The notes beneath the pieces are model-generated. The model was not told the DNA's origin. It did not search any database and saw nothing but the letters and a program-made list of their open reading frames with translations. Shown one piece after another: positions 17,837 to 26,141 of a DNA stretch of 64,000 nt. The stretch spans positions 3,162,001-3,226,000 of the forward strand of contig NZ_JACIFH010000001.1 of NCBI RefSeq assembly GCF_014197265.1. The letters run 5' to 3'. This DNA is from Microbacterium invictum. GTDB lineage: Bacteria > Actinomycetota > Actinomycetes > Actinomycetales > Microbacteriaceae. Position 1 is the first letter of the stretch, and each line of letters begins with the position of its first letter. The translations under genes and the position numbers were made by a program.

Positions 17837-19131
17837 CCGCCCCGACGTCCAGCGCCGACCCCGCCACGTGGGGGGCGCGCAACGCCCACGACCCGACGAT
17901 CGTGCGCGGCGACGACGGCATCTGGTACATGTTCTCCACCGACGCCGCCGCGCACCTGGACGACATCCCCGCCGGTGCCCACGTGCGCACCTCGCCCGAC
18001 CTGGTCGACTGGACGTTCGTGGGGACGGCGCTGGACGGGGTTCCGGATGCCGCGCGCGAGCACACCGGAGCGGTCGGCCTGTGGGCGCCCGAAGTGGTGC
18101 GCTGGCCGGAGGCCGATGATGCCCGTCGCTGGCACATGTACTACTCGGCGTCGTCGTTCGGGTCGCGCACCTCGGCGATCGGGCTGGCCACCGCACCGCA
18201 GCCGCGGGGACCGTGGACCGACGAGGGCATCGTCGTGGCCACCGCACACGATCACGACGGTCACAACGCGATCGACGCGGCCGTCGTCTTCGACCGCGAG
18301 GGCGCGCCGTGGCTCACCTACGGGTCGTTCTTCGGGGGAATCCACACGCTGCGTCTCGACCCGGCCACCGGGCGGGCGGCGAGCACCGCAGACCCCGGCA
18401 CCCTGATCGCCCGTCGTCCCTCCGCCGTCGACGGCGCGGTCGAGGGCGCGTACATCGACTACGACGCGGCGACCGGGCGGTATGTGCTCTACGTCTCGTA
18501 CGACTCGCTGTTCGACACGTACAGCATGCGGGTCGGCGTCGCTGCGCAGATCGAGGGCCCGTACGTCGACGCCACCGGGCTGCCGCTGCTCGACCCGGAT
18601 GCCGGCGACGCCGCGCGCGCGGGCACGAAGATCCTCGGCGGGCACCGGTTCCCGGGCGGCGCCGCGTGGATCGCCCCGGGGCACAACTCGGTCTTCCGCG
18701 ACGGTGAAGCCCGCTTCGTCGTCCACCACGTCCGCCGCGCCGACGATCCGTTCCAGCACGAGGCGCAGATCCGGCGGGTGCACGTCACGGCGTCCGGCTG
18801 GCCGGTCGTGTCGCCGCACCCGTTCGCCGGCTACGACGCCGAGGCGCTCGACGCGCCTCGCGCGGTGACGGGCCGGTGGCAGGTCATCCGGTTCGCCCCC
18901 GAGCAGGCCGGAGTCATCGACGCACGCCCGTTCGAGGTCACCGGTGCGCTGCGGTCTGCGGGTGAGGCCGTCGCCGGCGAGATCGTCGTGCACACCGGCG
19001 ACGGTGAGGTGCGAATGGATGCCGTGGTCTTCGGCGCCCACGACCCGGCGGCCGGCTGCGCGGTCCTCGCCTTCGGCGGGCTCGATGCCGACGGCGTGGT
19101 CTGGATCGGGTCGCAGGAGGTGGTCTCGTGA
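17833..19131 (+). CDS. Intracellular GH43 family glycosidase (arabinanase/arabinosidase)
   Basis: A five-bladed beta-propeller glycosidase of family GH43, 432 residues, without signal peptide, so it acts in the cytoplasm on imported oligosaccharides. The family's three acidic residues can be placed: the general base in NAHDPTIVRG (Asp20), the pKa modulator in NAIDAAVVFD and the acid in VEGAYIDYD. The layout and the GSFFGGI motif fit arabinan endo-1,5-alpha-L-arabinosidase-like members. The C-terminal 90 residues form an additional beta domain (GRWQVIRFAPEQAG). The start codon overlaps the permease stop. It pairs functionally with the GH51 enzyme downstream and the exported GH43 at 21365. Confidence 0.85.
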   Translation: MTAPTSSADPATWGARNAHDPTIVRGDDGIWYMFSTDAAAHLDDIPAGAHVRTSPDLVDWTFVGTALDGVPDAAREHTGAVGLWAPEVVRWPEADDARRWHMYYSASSFGSRTSAIGLATAPQPRGPWTDEGIVVATAHDHDGHNAIDAAVVFDREGAPWLTYGSFFGGIHTLRLDPATGRAASTADPGTLIARRPSAVDGAVEGAYIDYDAATGRYVLYVSYDSLFDTYSMRVGVAAQIEGPYVDATGLPLLDPDAGDAARAGTKILGGHRFPGGAAWIAPGHNSVFRDGEARFVVHHVRRADDPFQHEAQIRRVHVTASGWPVVSPHPFAGYDAEALDAPRAVTGRWQVIRFAPEQAGVIDARPFEVTGALRSAGEAVAGEIVVHTGDGEVRMDAVVFGAHDPAAGCAVLAFGGLDADGVVWIGSQEVVS

Positions 19132-19790
19132 ACGCCGAGTACGGCGGCTGGGCCGGCCGCATCATGGTGTGGCTGCGCGTCGTCTCGGCGCTGATCGTCG
19201 TCAACCTGCTCTTCGCGGCCGGCGTGATCGCGGGCCTCGTCGTGCTCGGCACCCTGCCCGCGCTCGCCGCGACCACGGCATCCCTCACCCGGCTCCGGGA
19301 CGGCGACAGCACCGGCATCGTCCGGTCCTTCGTCGCCGAGTACCGCCGGTCGTTCTGGCGGGCGAACCTGCTCGGAGTGCCCTTCGCCGCAGCTCTGCTG
19401 GTCGCAGTCGCCGATCTCGCGGTGCTGCCGCACCTGCCCGCCCAGTTCGGCGCGGCGCTGCTGGTCGTCTCGTGGGTCGTCCTCGCCTACGCCGCCGTCG
19501 CACTCGTGGCCGGGCTCGTCATCGAAGCGCGGTACCGTGACGGCATCCGCGCCACCAGGCGCTACGCCGTCTCGCTGCCCCTGGTCTCGCCCGCGATGAC
19601 CGTCGCGCTCGTCGTCACCCTCGGGGTGGTGGCATTCGCGCTCTCCGTGCTGCCCATGCTCGTCCCGCTCATCGGCGTCTCCGTCCCGCTGTACGTCGCG
19701 GGGTGGTTCGTCGACCACCGGCTCGCCCAGCTCGACCCCGAGCATCCGCACGCTCTTCAGCGCCCGCCGGTGGTGTCACCGGCGCACTGA
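19128..19790 (+). CDS. YesL-family (DUF624) membrane protein
   Basis: A 220-residue membrane protein of the YesL/DUF624 type, with about five transmembrane segments. The opening VSALIVVNLLFAAGVIAGLVVLGTLPALAATTASL and the following RLRDGDSTGIVRSFVAEYRRSFWRAN are characteristic of the family (hydrophobic hairpin, then a conserved F..YRR.FWRANL loop). Members are nearly always found next to CUT1 sugar ABC transporters, as B. subtilis yesL is beside yesO-Q, but their biochemical role is not established. It starts with GTG overlapping the GH43 stop (GTGA), so it is part of the same operon. Confidence 0.82.
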   Translation: MNAEYGGWAGRIMVWLRVVSALIVVNLLFAAGVIAGLVVLGTLPALAATTASLTRLRDGDSTGIVRSFVAEYRRSFWRANLLGVPFAAALLVAVADLAVLPHLPAQFGAALLVVSWVVLAYAAVALVAGLVIEARYRDGIRATRRYAVSLPLVSPAMTVALVVTLGVVAFALSVLPMLVPLIGVSVPLYVAGWFVDHRLAQLDPEHPHALQRPPVVSPAH

Positions 19791-19867
19791 CCGCGCGAAC
19801 GCACCGGGCCTGCGCCCGCCCCTACCTGCGGTGCTGCCCGCACCCCGCCCATGAAAGAAGGAACACC

Positions 19868-21368
19868 GTGACCACCGCACGCATCACCGTCGACTCCGAC
19901 GCCGTCGTCGCCCCCCTCAACCGGAGGATCTTCGGGTCGTTCGTGGAGCATCTCGGGCGCTGCGTCTACGACGGCATCTACGAGCCCGGCCACCCCACCG
20001 CGAACGAAGACGGCTTCCGCCTCGACGTCGTCGACCTGGTCCGCGAGCTCGGCTCGACCACCGTCCGCTACCCGGGCGGCAACTTCGTGTCCGGCTTCCG
20101 CTGGGAGGACAGCGTCGGGCCCCCGCGAGAAGCGCCCGGTCCGCCGTGACCTCGCGTGGCACGCGCTGGAGTCCAACCAGGTCGGCGTCGACGAGTTCGC
20201 CCGCTGGCTGAAGCTGACCGGCTCTGAGCTCATGATGGCCGTCAACCTCGGCACACGCGGAATCGAGGCGGCCCTCGACCTGCTCGAATACTGCAATCAC
20301 CCGTCCGGTACCGCGCTGAGCGATCAGCGCATCGCGAACGGCACCGCAGAGCCGCACGACATCCGCATGTGGTGCCTCGGCAACGAGATGGACGGCCCGT
20401 GGCAGACCGGCTACATGACCGCCGACGACTACGGCAAGATCGCCGCCCGCACCGCGCAGGCCATGAAGACCGCCGACAAGACCCTGGAACTGGTCGTCTG
20501 CGGGTCGTCGGGATCGATGATGCCGACGTTCGGCGACTGGGAGCGCACCGTGCTCGAGCACGCGTACGACCATGTCGACTACATCTCGTGCCACGCGTAC
20601 TACCAGGAGCGCGGCGGCGACCTCGATTCGTACCTCGCATCGTCGCTGGACATGCAGTACTTCATCGAGACGGTCGTGGCCACCGCCGATCACGTCGGCA
20701 ACAAGCTGCGCAGCTCGAAGAAGATCAAGCTCTCCTTCGACGAGTGGAACATCTGGTACCTCGACGAGCACCGTGAGTCGGACGAGGTGAACGACCAGTG
20801 GCGTTACGCGCCGCGGCAACTCGAGGACGTGTATTCGGTGGCGGATGCCGTGGTGCTCGGCAACCTGCTGATCACACTGCTGCGCAACCACGATCGCGTC
20901 GCCAGCGCCTCGCTCGCGCAGCTGGTCAACGTCATCGCGCCGATCATGACCGAACCGGGCGGCGACGCCTGGCGGCAGACGACGTTCTTCCCGTTCTCGG
21001 TCACCTCGCGCCTGGCGCGCGGCACTGTGCTGCGGCCCCGGATCGATGTCGGCACCTATGCGACGGCCGTGTACGGCGACGCGCCGCTGGTCGACGCGGT
21101 CGTCACCGCGGACGACGAGGGCGGCGCCGTGTTCCTGGTGAACCGCAGCCGCACCGAGTCCATCGAGGTCTCGATCGACGTCACCGCACTCGGGGCGGGC
21201 GCCATCGCCGAGGCGACGACGCTGTGGGACGAGGACGTCTACGCCAGGAACACGCTCGAAGACCAGGAGCGGGTGGGCCTCAAGCCGCTCGAGGGCGCCT
21301 CGCTCGCGGACGGGGTGCTGACGGTCACGCTGCCCCCGGTGTCGTGGTCGGCCATCGCGCTGTCATGA
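19868..21368 (+). pseudogene. GH51 alpha-L-arabinofuranosidase, frameshifted
   Basis: Releases terminal L-arabinofuranose from imported arabino-oligosaccharides. The N-terminal part (GTG 19868, after AGAAGGA) reads FGSFVEHLGRCVYDGIYEPG and STTVRYPGGNFVSGFRWEDS. The reading frame then breaks at a run of five C residues (20120-20124). Removing one C restores REKRPVRRDLAWHALESNQV and the rest of the family: acid/base Glu in WCLGNEMDGPW and nucleophile Glu in SFDEWNIWYL. The total length is 1501 bases, one more than 500 codons, and 499 residues is the usual GH51 length. Every other part is intact, so this is either a sequencing error in a homopolymer or a recent inactivation. The stop overlaps the next gene's ATG. 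Confidence 0.88.
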
Positions 21369-22408
21369 CCGGTGTGCGCCGTGGGCGGACAGGCCGCACA
21401 GCTCGCGGACGGATGGGTCGCGCCGCGCGCCCCCTGGCAGCCGGGGCGCTCGTCGTCGCGGTGCTGGGCGCGGCCGGCTGCGCGGCAGAGCCGGCGGCCG
21501 TGGAGCAGACCGGCGATGTGTACGTGCACGATCCGGCCTACGTGGCCGGGGCGGACGGCGAGCCGTCGTTCATCTACTCCACCGGCAACGGGCAGATCGC
21601 CGACGGCAACGTGCAGATCCGGCGCTCCGACGACGGCGCGTCGTGGGAGTACGTCGGGGAGGTCTGGGACACCAAGCCGGAGTGGCTCACTGAGGCGATC
21701 CCGGGCGTGGACAACCTGTGGGCGCCCGAGCTCTACGAGCACGACGGCACCTGGTACCTGTATTACTCGGCATCCACCTTCGGGAAGAACACGTCGCTCA
21801 TCGCGCTGGCCACCAACACGACGCTCGATCCCGACGACCCCGACTACGTGTGGGTCGATCAGGGCCCGGTGATCGAGTCGGCCGGCACCGACTTCAATGC
21901 GATCGACCCCGGCATCGCCGTGGACGAGGACGGCGTGCCCTGGATGGCGTTCGGTTCGTTCTGGAGCGGCATCCGCATGGTCGAGCTGTCGTGGCCGAGC
22001 GGTCTGCGTGCCGACGATGCCGAGCCGCTGCGCATCGCCGATCGGGGCAGCGGCGCCAACGCGATCGAGGCGCCCTACATCGTCTCGCGCGACGGCTGGT
22101 ACTACCTGTTCGTCTCGAAGGACTCCTGCTGCCGGGGCGTCGACAGCACCTACTGGATCACCGTCGGACGGTCGGAGTCGGTCACCGGTCCGTACGTCGA
22201 CGAGCAGGGCACCCCTCTGCTCGAAGACGGCGGCACGCTCGTCCTGCAGACCGACGGGACGCGCATCGGCCCCGGCGGCCAGTCGGTCTCGGCCGATCGC
22301 CTCGCGTTCCACTTCTACGACGCCACGATGGACGGCCAGTTCCGGCTGGGGCTGCTGCCGATCCGGTGGGAGGACGGCTGGCCGCGCGTGGAGTGGCCGC
22401 CGGAGTGA
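21365..22408 (+). CDS. Exported GH43 arabinanase lipoprotein
   Basis: An extracellular GH43 enzyme, 347 residues, that probably cuts arabinan outside the cell. The N-terminal Arg-rich segment and hydrophobic stretch end at VLGAAGC, a lipobox-like site with Cys39, so the protein is probably lipid-anchored. GH43 residues: Asp56 in YVHDPAYV, Asp in FNAIDPGIAVDEDGVPW and Glu in ANAIEAPYIV. VDNLWAPELYEHDGTWYLYYS and GSFWSGI are typical of endo-arabinanases. Translation is coupled to GH51 through ATGA. It complements the intracellular GH43 at 17833: outside cleavage, import, inside cleavage. Confidence 0.86.
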   Translation: MTGVRRGRTGRTARGRMGRAARPLAAGALVVAVLGAAGCAAEPAAVEQTGDVYVHDPAYVAGADGEPSFIYSTGNGQIADGNVQIRRSDDGASWEYVGEVWDTKPEWLTEAIPGVDNLWAPELYEHDGTWYLYYSASTFGKNTSLIALATNTTLDPDDPDYVWVDQGPVIESAGTDFNAIDPGIAVDEDGVPWMAFGSFWSGIRMVELSWPSGLRADDAEPLRIADRGSGANAIEAPYIVSRDGWYYLFVSKDSCCRGVDSTYWITVGRSESVTGPYVDEQGTPLLEDGGTLVLQTDGTRIGPGGQSVSADRLAFHFYDATMDGQFRLGLLPIRWEDGWPRVEWPPE

Positions 22409-22410
22409 CC

Positions 22411-22510
22411 CGTTTCGGCCGGTTCGGCCGATTCGGCTGGGTCGGCCGGTTCGGCTGGTTTGGCTGGTTCGGCCGGCTCGCTGGGTCGGCTGGGTCGGCT
22501 GGTTCGGCTC
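22411..22510. repeat. Degenerate 9-bp tandem repeat after the GH43 gene
   Basis: About eleven imperfect copies of GTTCGGCYG, beginning 2 bp after the stop codon region. The last copy (GTTCGGCTC) merges into the left arm of the 85-bp palindrome at 22502. The array may have grown by slippage from that arm. It is noncoding on the reading given here. Confidence 0.7.
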
Positions 22511-22586
22511 GCAGGATGCTTTCGGGATCCCGGGCGTGTCTCGGTCAGAGGACGGATGCCGCGGCGAGATGTCCTGCGACACGAAC
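22502..22586. repeat. 85-bp palindromic element, family 1, copy B
   Basis: Arms GTTCGGCTCGCAGGA (22502-22516) and TCCTGCGACACGAAC (22572-22586). Same length, same right arm and same central ATCCCGGGCG as copy A at 14289. It sits between the convergent GH43 and LacI genes, where it can also act as a bidirectional terminator. Confidence 0.65.
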
Positions 22587-22598
22587 GCCCGGTGATGC

Positions 22599-23612
22599 TC
22601 AGGCGGGCGGCGCCGACTCGCGCTCGAGGATCGTGAACTCGGCCAGCTTCAGCGTCGGGGGCTGGGTGTTGTCGATGCGCACGCGCTCGCGGAGGGTGTC
22701 GACGGCGGTGCGGGCGATCCAGTCGCGTCCGGGGTCGACCGTCGTCAGGGACGGGATCGAGTACTGCGCCTCGTCGAGCCCGTCGAAGCCCATCACGGCG
22801 ACGTCGTCGGGAATCCGCAGTCCAGCCTCCTGCAGTGCCCGCATCGCGCCGAAGGCCAGCGTGTCGTTGAGGGCGAAGACGGCGTCGAACGGAACGCCCC
22901 GGGCGATCACGTCGGCCATCGAGTGGGCGCCGTTCGCGCGGTGCCATTCGATAGACGGCCCGATCAGTGCAGGGTCGAACGGGATGCCGTTCGCCGCCAG
23001 CGCCTCGCGATATCCCTGCATGCGCAGCGCCGACGAGCCGATCACTTCGTCTTCGTGCGCGCCCACGACCGCGATGCGGGTGCGGCCGGAGTGGATGAGG
23101 TACTCGGTCGCCGCCCGCGCGGCCTCGACGTTGCGCATCGTGACGTGGTCGGTGGGACCGTCGAAGATGCGCTCGCCCAGCAGCACGAGCGGGTACCCGA
23201 CGTCGAGGTGGTCGACGTCCTCGGGCCCCATCTCGAGCGGGCTGAAGATGAGGCCGTCGGTCATCTTGCGCCGGGCGTTGGTGAGCACGCTGATCTCTCG
23301 GGCACGGTCGCCCGTGCCGGTCTGCTCGACGACGACGGAGAGTCCCGATGCCTCGGCGGCGGCGATGACGGCGGCGGTCAGCTCGGCGAAGTACGCCAGC
23401 GCCAGGTCGGGGACCGCCAGGCCGATGACGTTGGTGCGTCCTGAACGGAGGCTCCGTGCGGTGGGGTTCGGCGTGTATCCCAGCTCGGCGATCGCCTGCT
23501 CGACCTTCGTCCGGGTCGACGGGCGCACGTGCGGATAGTCGTTGACGACGTTCGAGACGGTTTTGATCGACACCCCCGCGAGGAGGGCCACATCGTGCAG
23601 TGTGGCAACCAT
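22599..23612 (-). CDS. LacI-family transcriptional repressor of the arabinan locus
   Basis: A 337-residue LacI/GalR-type regulator. The N-terminal helix-turn-helix reads TLHDVALLAGVSIKTVSNVV (residues 4-23) and is followed by the hinge helix region NPTARSLRSGRTNVIGLAV. The rest is a periplasmic-binding-protein-like effector domain, with VMGFDGLDEAQYSIPSLTTV near the C-terminus. ATG 23612 places the HTH at the very N-terminus, as in the family. An operator TATAACGTTGTA lies 57 bp upstream, in the divergent region shared with the oxidase gene, so it is probably autoregulated and also represses the ABC operon through the sites at 14399 and 14477. The effector is presumably arabinose or an arabino-oligosaccharide. 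Confidence 0.9.
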   Translation of the reverse strand: MVATLHDVALLAGVSIKTVSNVVNDYPHVRPSTRTKVEQAIAELGYTPNPTARSLRSGRTNVIGLAVPDLALAYFAELTAAVIAAAEASGLSVVVEQTGTGDRAREISVLTNARRKMTDGLIFSPLEMGPEDVDHLDVGYPLVLLGERIFDGPTDHVTMRNVEAARAATEYLIHSGRTRIAVVGAHEDEVIGSSALRMQGYREALAANGIPFDPALIGPSIEWHRANGAHSMADVIARGVPFDAVFALNDTLAFGAMRALQEAGLRIPDDVAVMGFDGLDEAQYSIPSLTTVDPGRDWIARTAVDTLRERVRIDNTQPPTLKLAEFTILERESAPPA

Positions 23613-23643
23613 GACCGTGTCCCGTCTCGCTGGATCTCCGTCC

Positions 23644-23649
23644 AGTCTA
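23644..23649 (-). promoter_or_regulatory. -10 box of the LacI repressor gene
   Basis: TAGACT on the minus strand, with TTATAC 18 nt upstream as a weak -35 that lies inside the operator 23669-23680. The leader would be about 25 nt. Confidence 0.4.
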
Positions 23650-23668
23650 GGCGTCCATCCTGCGCTTG

Positions 23669-23680
23669 TATAACGTTGTA
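23669..23680. promoter_or_regulatory. LacI-type operator between the repressor and oxidase genes (site 3)
   Basis: TATAACGTTGTA, one difference from the perfect palindrome at 14399. It is placed so as to control both the repressor gene (minus) and the oxidase gene (plus). Confidence 0.7.
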
Positions 23681-23763
23681 AACCGTGCGGCGCGCCCGCA
23701 CCCGCCACAATGGAGACATCGCGCGAAGGCACCGCGACACCGCAGACGAAAGGGGGCGCCGGC

Positions 23764-25005
23764 ATGCCGAGCCGTGAGCGCAACTGGGCCGGGAACACCG
23801 TCTACCGGGCCCGGGAGCTGCGGACCCCGGCATCCATCGACGAACTCGCCGGCATCGTGACGTCACAGCCTCGCGTCCGGGTCCTCGGCAGCCGGCACTC
23901 GTTCAACGACATCGCCGACACCGACGGCGTGCTCGTCTCACTGGTGTCGCTGCCGGGCGAGCCCGAGCTCGACGAGCCACACCGCCGCGTGCGCGTGCCC
24001 GGCGGCATCCGGTACGGCGAACTGGCGCCCTGGCTGCACGAGCGCGGCTTCGCGCTGGCGAACCTCGCGTCGCTGCCGCACATCTCGGTCGCCGGGGCCG
24101 TCGCGACCGGTACGCACGGCTCGGGGGAGCGGATCGGCTCGCTCGCGACGCAGATCGCGGGACTCGAGCTGCTCACTGCCGACGGCGCCCGGGTGCGGCT
24201 CGAGCGGGGCGATCCCGACTTCGACGGGGCGGTGGTGAGCCTCGGTGCCCTGGGCGTCGTCACCGCGCTCGAGCTCGATGTCGAGCCGGCATACGACATC
24301 GCCCAGACCGTGTTCGAGGGGGCGCGGTGGGATGCCGTGCTGGCAGACCTCGACACGCTCGAAGCCTCCGGTGACAGCGTCAGCCTGTTCACCACCTGGG
24401 GTGACGCCGATCGCATCGACCAGGTGTGGGTGAAATCGCGCGGCGCGGCGCCGGACCTCAGCGTGTTCGGAGCGGTGCCGGCGGACGGACCCCGGCATCC
24501 CATCCCCGGGATCGATGCCGAGCCGTGCACCGCCCAGCTCGGCGAGCCCGGCCCCTGGTTCGACCGGCTGCCGCACTTCCGGCTCGCCTTCACGCCGTCT
24601 GCCGGGGCCGAACTGCAGAGCGAGTACCTCGTGCCGCGCCGCGACGCCGTCGCCGCGGTCGAGGCGCTGCGCGGGCTGTCTTCCCGCATCGCGCCGCACC
24701 TGCTCGTGTGCGAGGTGCGCACGATCGCCGCCGACCGGCTCTGGCTGAGTGCGGCGTACGACACCGATGCGGTCGGCCTGCACTTCACCTGGCGCCTCGA
24801 CGTGCCCGCGGTCACCGTCCTGCTGCCCGAGATCGAGCGGGCGCTGCCGGCGTCGGCGCGTCCGCACTGGGGCAAGCTGGCCACTCTCGACGGTGCCGCC
24901 GTCACGGCCCGCTACCCGCGCTGGAACGATTTCGCCCGGCTGCGCGACCGGCTCGATCCGCAGCGCCGATTCGGCAACGCATTCCTCGAGCGACTGGGCC
25001 TGTGA
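23764..25005 (+). CDS. FAD-dependent alditol/sugar-lactone oxidase (AldO/ALO type)
   Basis: A flavin oxidase of 413 residues. The N-terminal FAD-binding PCMH domain has VRVLGSRHSFNDIADTDG, where His45 is at the position that carries covalent FAD in Streptomyces alditol oxidase, and SLPHISVAGAVATGTHGSG. The C-terminal ALO domain ends with ARPHWGKLATLDG and FARLRDRLDPQRRFGNAF. The family oxidises alditols (AldO) or sugar lactones such as D-arabinono-1,4-lactone with O2, making peroxide; the substrate here is not decided by sequence. ATG 23764 is chosen over ATG 23710 because AAAGGGGG lies at ribosome-binding distance. The shared operator suggests it is induced with the arabinan genes. Confidence 0.82.
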   Translation: MPSRERNWAGNTVYRARELRTPASIDELAGIVTSQPRVRVLGSRHSFNDIADTDGVLVSLVSLPGEPELDEPHRRVRVPGGIRYGELAPWLHERGFALANLASLPHISVAGAVATGTHGSGERIGSLATQIAGLELLTADGARVRLERGDPDFDGAVVSLGALGVVTALELDVEPAYDIAQTVFEGARWDAVLADLDTLEASGDSVSLFTTWGDADRIDQVWVKSRGAAPDLSVFGAVPADGPRHPIPGIDAEPCTAQLGEPGPWFDRLPHFRLAFTPSAGAELQSEYLVPRRDAVAAVEALRGLSSRIAPHLLVCEVRTIAADRLWLSAAYDTDAVGLHFTWRLDVPAVTVLLPEIERALPASARPHWGKLATLDGAAVTARYPRWNDFARLRDRLDPQRRFGNAFLERLGL

Positions 25006-25180
25006 GCGCAGGCGCCTATCTGGACTCCATGCAGGATTCCGGCGTCAACGAGAAACAAGTTATCTTTCTGGCGAGCTGAAAGAGTGCGGTCCACTATGTC
25101 TGTGGGGGCGCAACTGGGGAAGCGTCTGTAGAGCCCGTTCCAGCCGGCGGCCGCTCGACGACACACCGGGGGGAGTGTCG

Positions 25181-25218
25181 CTCCGGGGTTGAGGGAGATT
25201 CGTCCTTCGACCCCGGAG
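25181..25218. terminator. Bidirectional terminator hairpin between oxidase and TetR genes
   Basis: CTCCGGGGTTGA (25181-25192) pairs with TCGACCCCGGAG (25207-25218), a 12-bp stem with one G-U pair and a 14-nt loop, between convergent genes. The 175 bases between the oxidase stop and this hairpin show no gene that I can support. Confidence 0.6.
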
Positions 25219-25230
25219 GCCCCTTCCCCC

Positions 25231-25968
25231 TCAGGTGTCGGAGTTGTCGCTGTCCTGCGGCGCCTCGACCGGAGTCATGAACTCGTTGACGAGCGCGCGC
25301 ACGCCGAGCGCGAACAGCGTCCACTCGCCCTGCGGAGCCTCGTGCGACGCGTCGAACCGGTACGTGGGGTGGTCGATGCCCTCGACGGCGCGCACCGCGA
25401 ACCCTTCGCCCATCGCGGCCATCGCCTCGGTGAAATCGTGCAGGGTCAGCCCCGACTTCATCCGCAGGCCGTACGAGGCCATGAGATAGCCGTAGAACTC
25501 GGCGAACGCGTCGATCGACTCGCGATGCCGTTCGCGGCTGGCCTCCTTGAGCTCTGGCCAGGTGTCGGCGGCCGTGCGCAACGCGAGCGACACCAAGAAC
25601 TGCTGCGCGTCGCGCGCGTCATCCGGATCGCTCTGATCGAGCGCTGCGGTGCGCACATGCGCCAGAGCGGCAGCACGGATCACGTCGTCGCCCGGGGCGC
25701 CCGAGTCGATCAGCTGCTGCACGGCCTCGCGCGCGTAGTCGGCCGGACTGCTCAGCCGCAGCCGCACCATCGCGACGGCGAGGTCACGCTGATAGTCGGT
25801 CTGATCGGCCCAAAGACGGTAGGCGGCACCCGTGGTCAGACCCGCCTTGCGCAGGACTTCCTGCAGGCGGATGTGCTGCACGCCCGCGCTCACCCCGCGC
25901 TCGAGCAGCATCTGCATCCCGACGCGCAGCAGCAGCGCCCGCGTCTCTTCTCCTGTACGTCGCCCCAT
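25231..25968 (-). CDS. TetR-family transcriptional regulator
   Basis: A 245-residue protein. The N-terminal region RRTGEETRALLLRVGMQMLLERGVSAGVQHIRLQEVLRKAGLTTGAAYRLWADQTDYQRDLAVAM has TetR helix-turn-helix architecture: a leading helix, then an HTH ending in TTGAAYRLW, the position of the usual TxGALYxHF. The C-terminal ligand domain is unrelated to any family I know. ATG 25968 is chosen because it places the HTH as usual; a start at 26010 is possible. It is divergent from the arginine-catabolism pair, 173 bp away, and may regulate it or itself. The palindrome at 25992 is a candidate operator. Confidence 0.75.
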   Translation of the reverse strand: MGRRTGEETRALLLRVGMQMLLERGVSAGVQHIRLQEVLRKAGLTTGAAYRLWADQTDYQRDLAVAMVRLRLSSPADYAREAVQQLIDSGAPGDDVIRAAALAHVRTAALDQSDPDDARDAQQFLVSLALRTAADTWPELKEASRERHRESIDAFAEFYGYLMASYGLRMKSGLTLHDFTEAMAAMGEGFAVRAVEGIDHPTYRFDASHEAPQGEWTLFALGVRALVNEFMTPVEAPQDSDNSDT

Positions 25969-25991
25969 GCTCTTCCGTCCAACTCTCCCCA

Positions 25992-26008
25992 GAGAAATAA
26001 ATCTTCTC
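25992..26008. promoter_or_regulatory. Candidate TetR operator
   Basis: GAGAA-N7-TTCTC inverted repeat, 24 bp upstream of the TetR start and in the region shared with ddaH. It is short and AT-rich relative to its surroundings. Assignment is by position only. Confidence 0.35.
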
Positions 26009-26141
26009 ACTTCTCGGCGGAAATGGCGCGCGGATCGCTCTGGCCGCGTCTGGCAGAATGGATGCCGGCGTGCCCGAGTCGATGGCTCCCCAGCCCCGCC
26101 GGGCCTCTGGACAGCGTCCGCCGTCCCTCACGAGGAGCGAT

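Noticed and set aside
22315..22947. Minus-strand frame with repeated Pro-Ala-Glu units (PAEPAKPAEPAD)
   Set aside because: The repeat is the translation of the 9-bp tandem array, and the rest is antisense to the GH43 and LacI genes. No start signal supports it.
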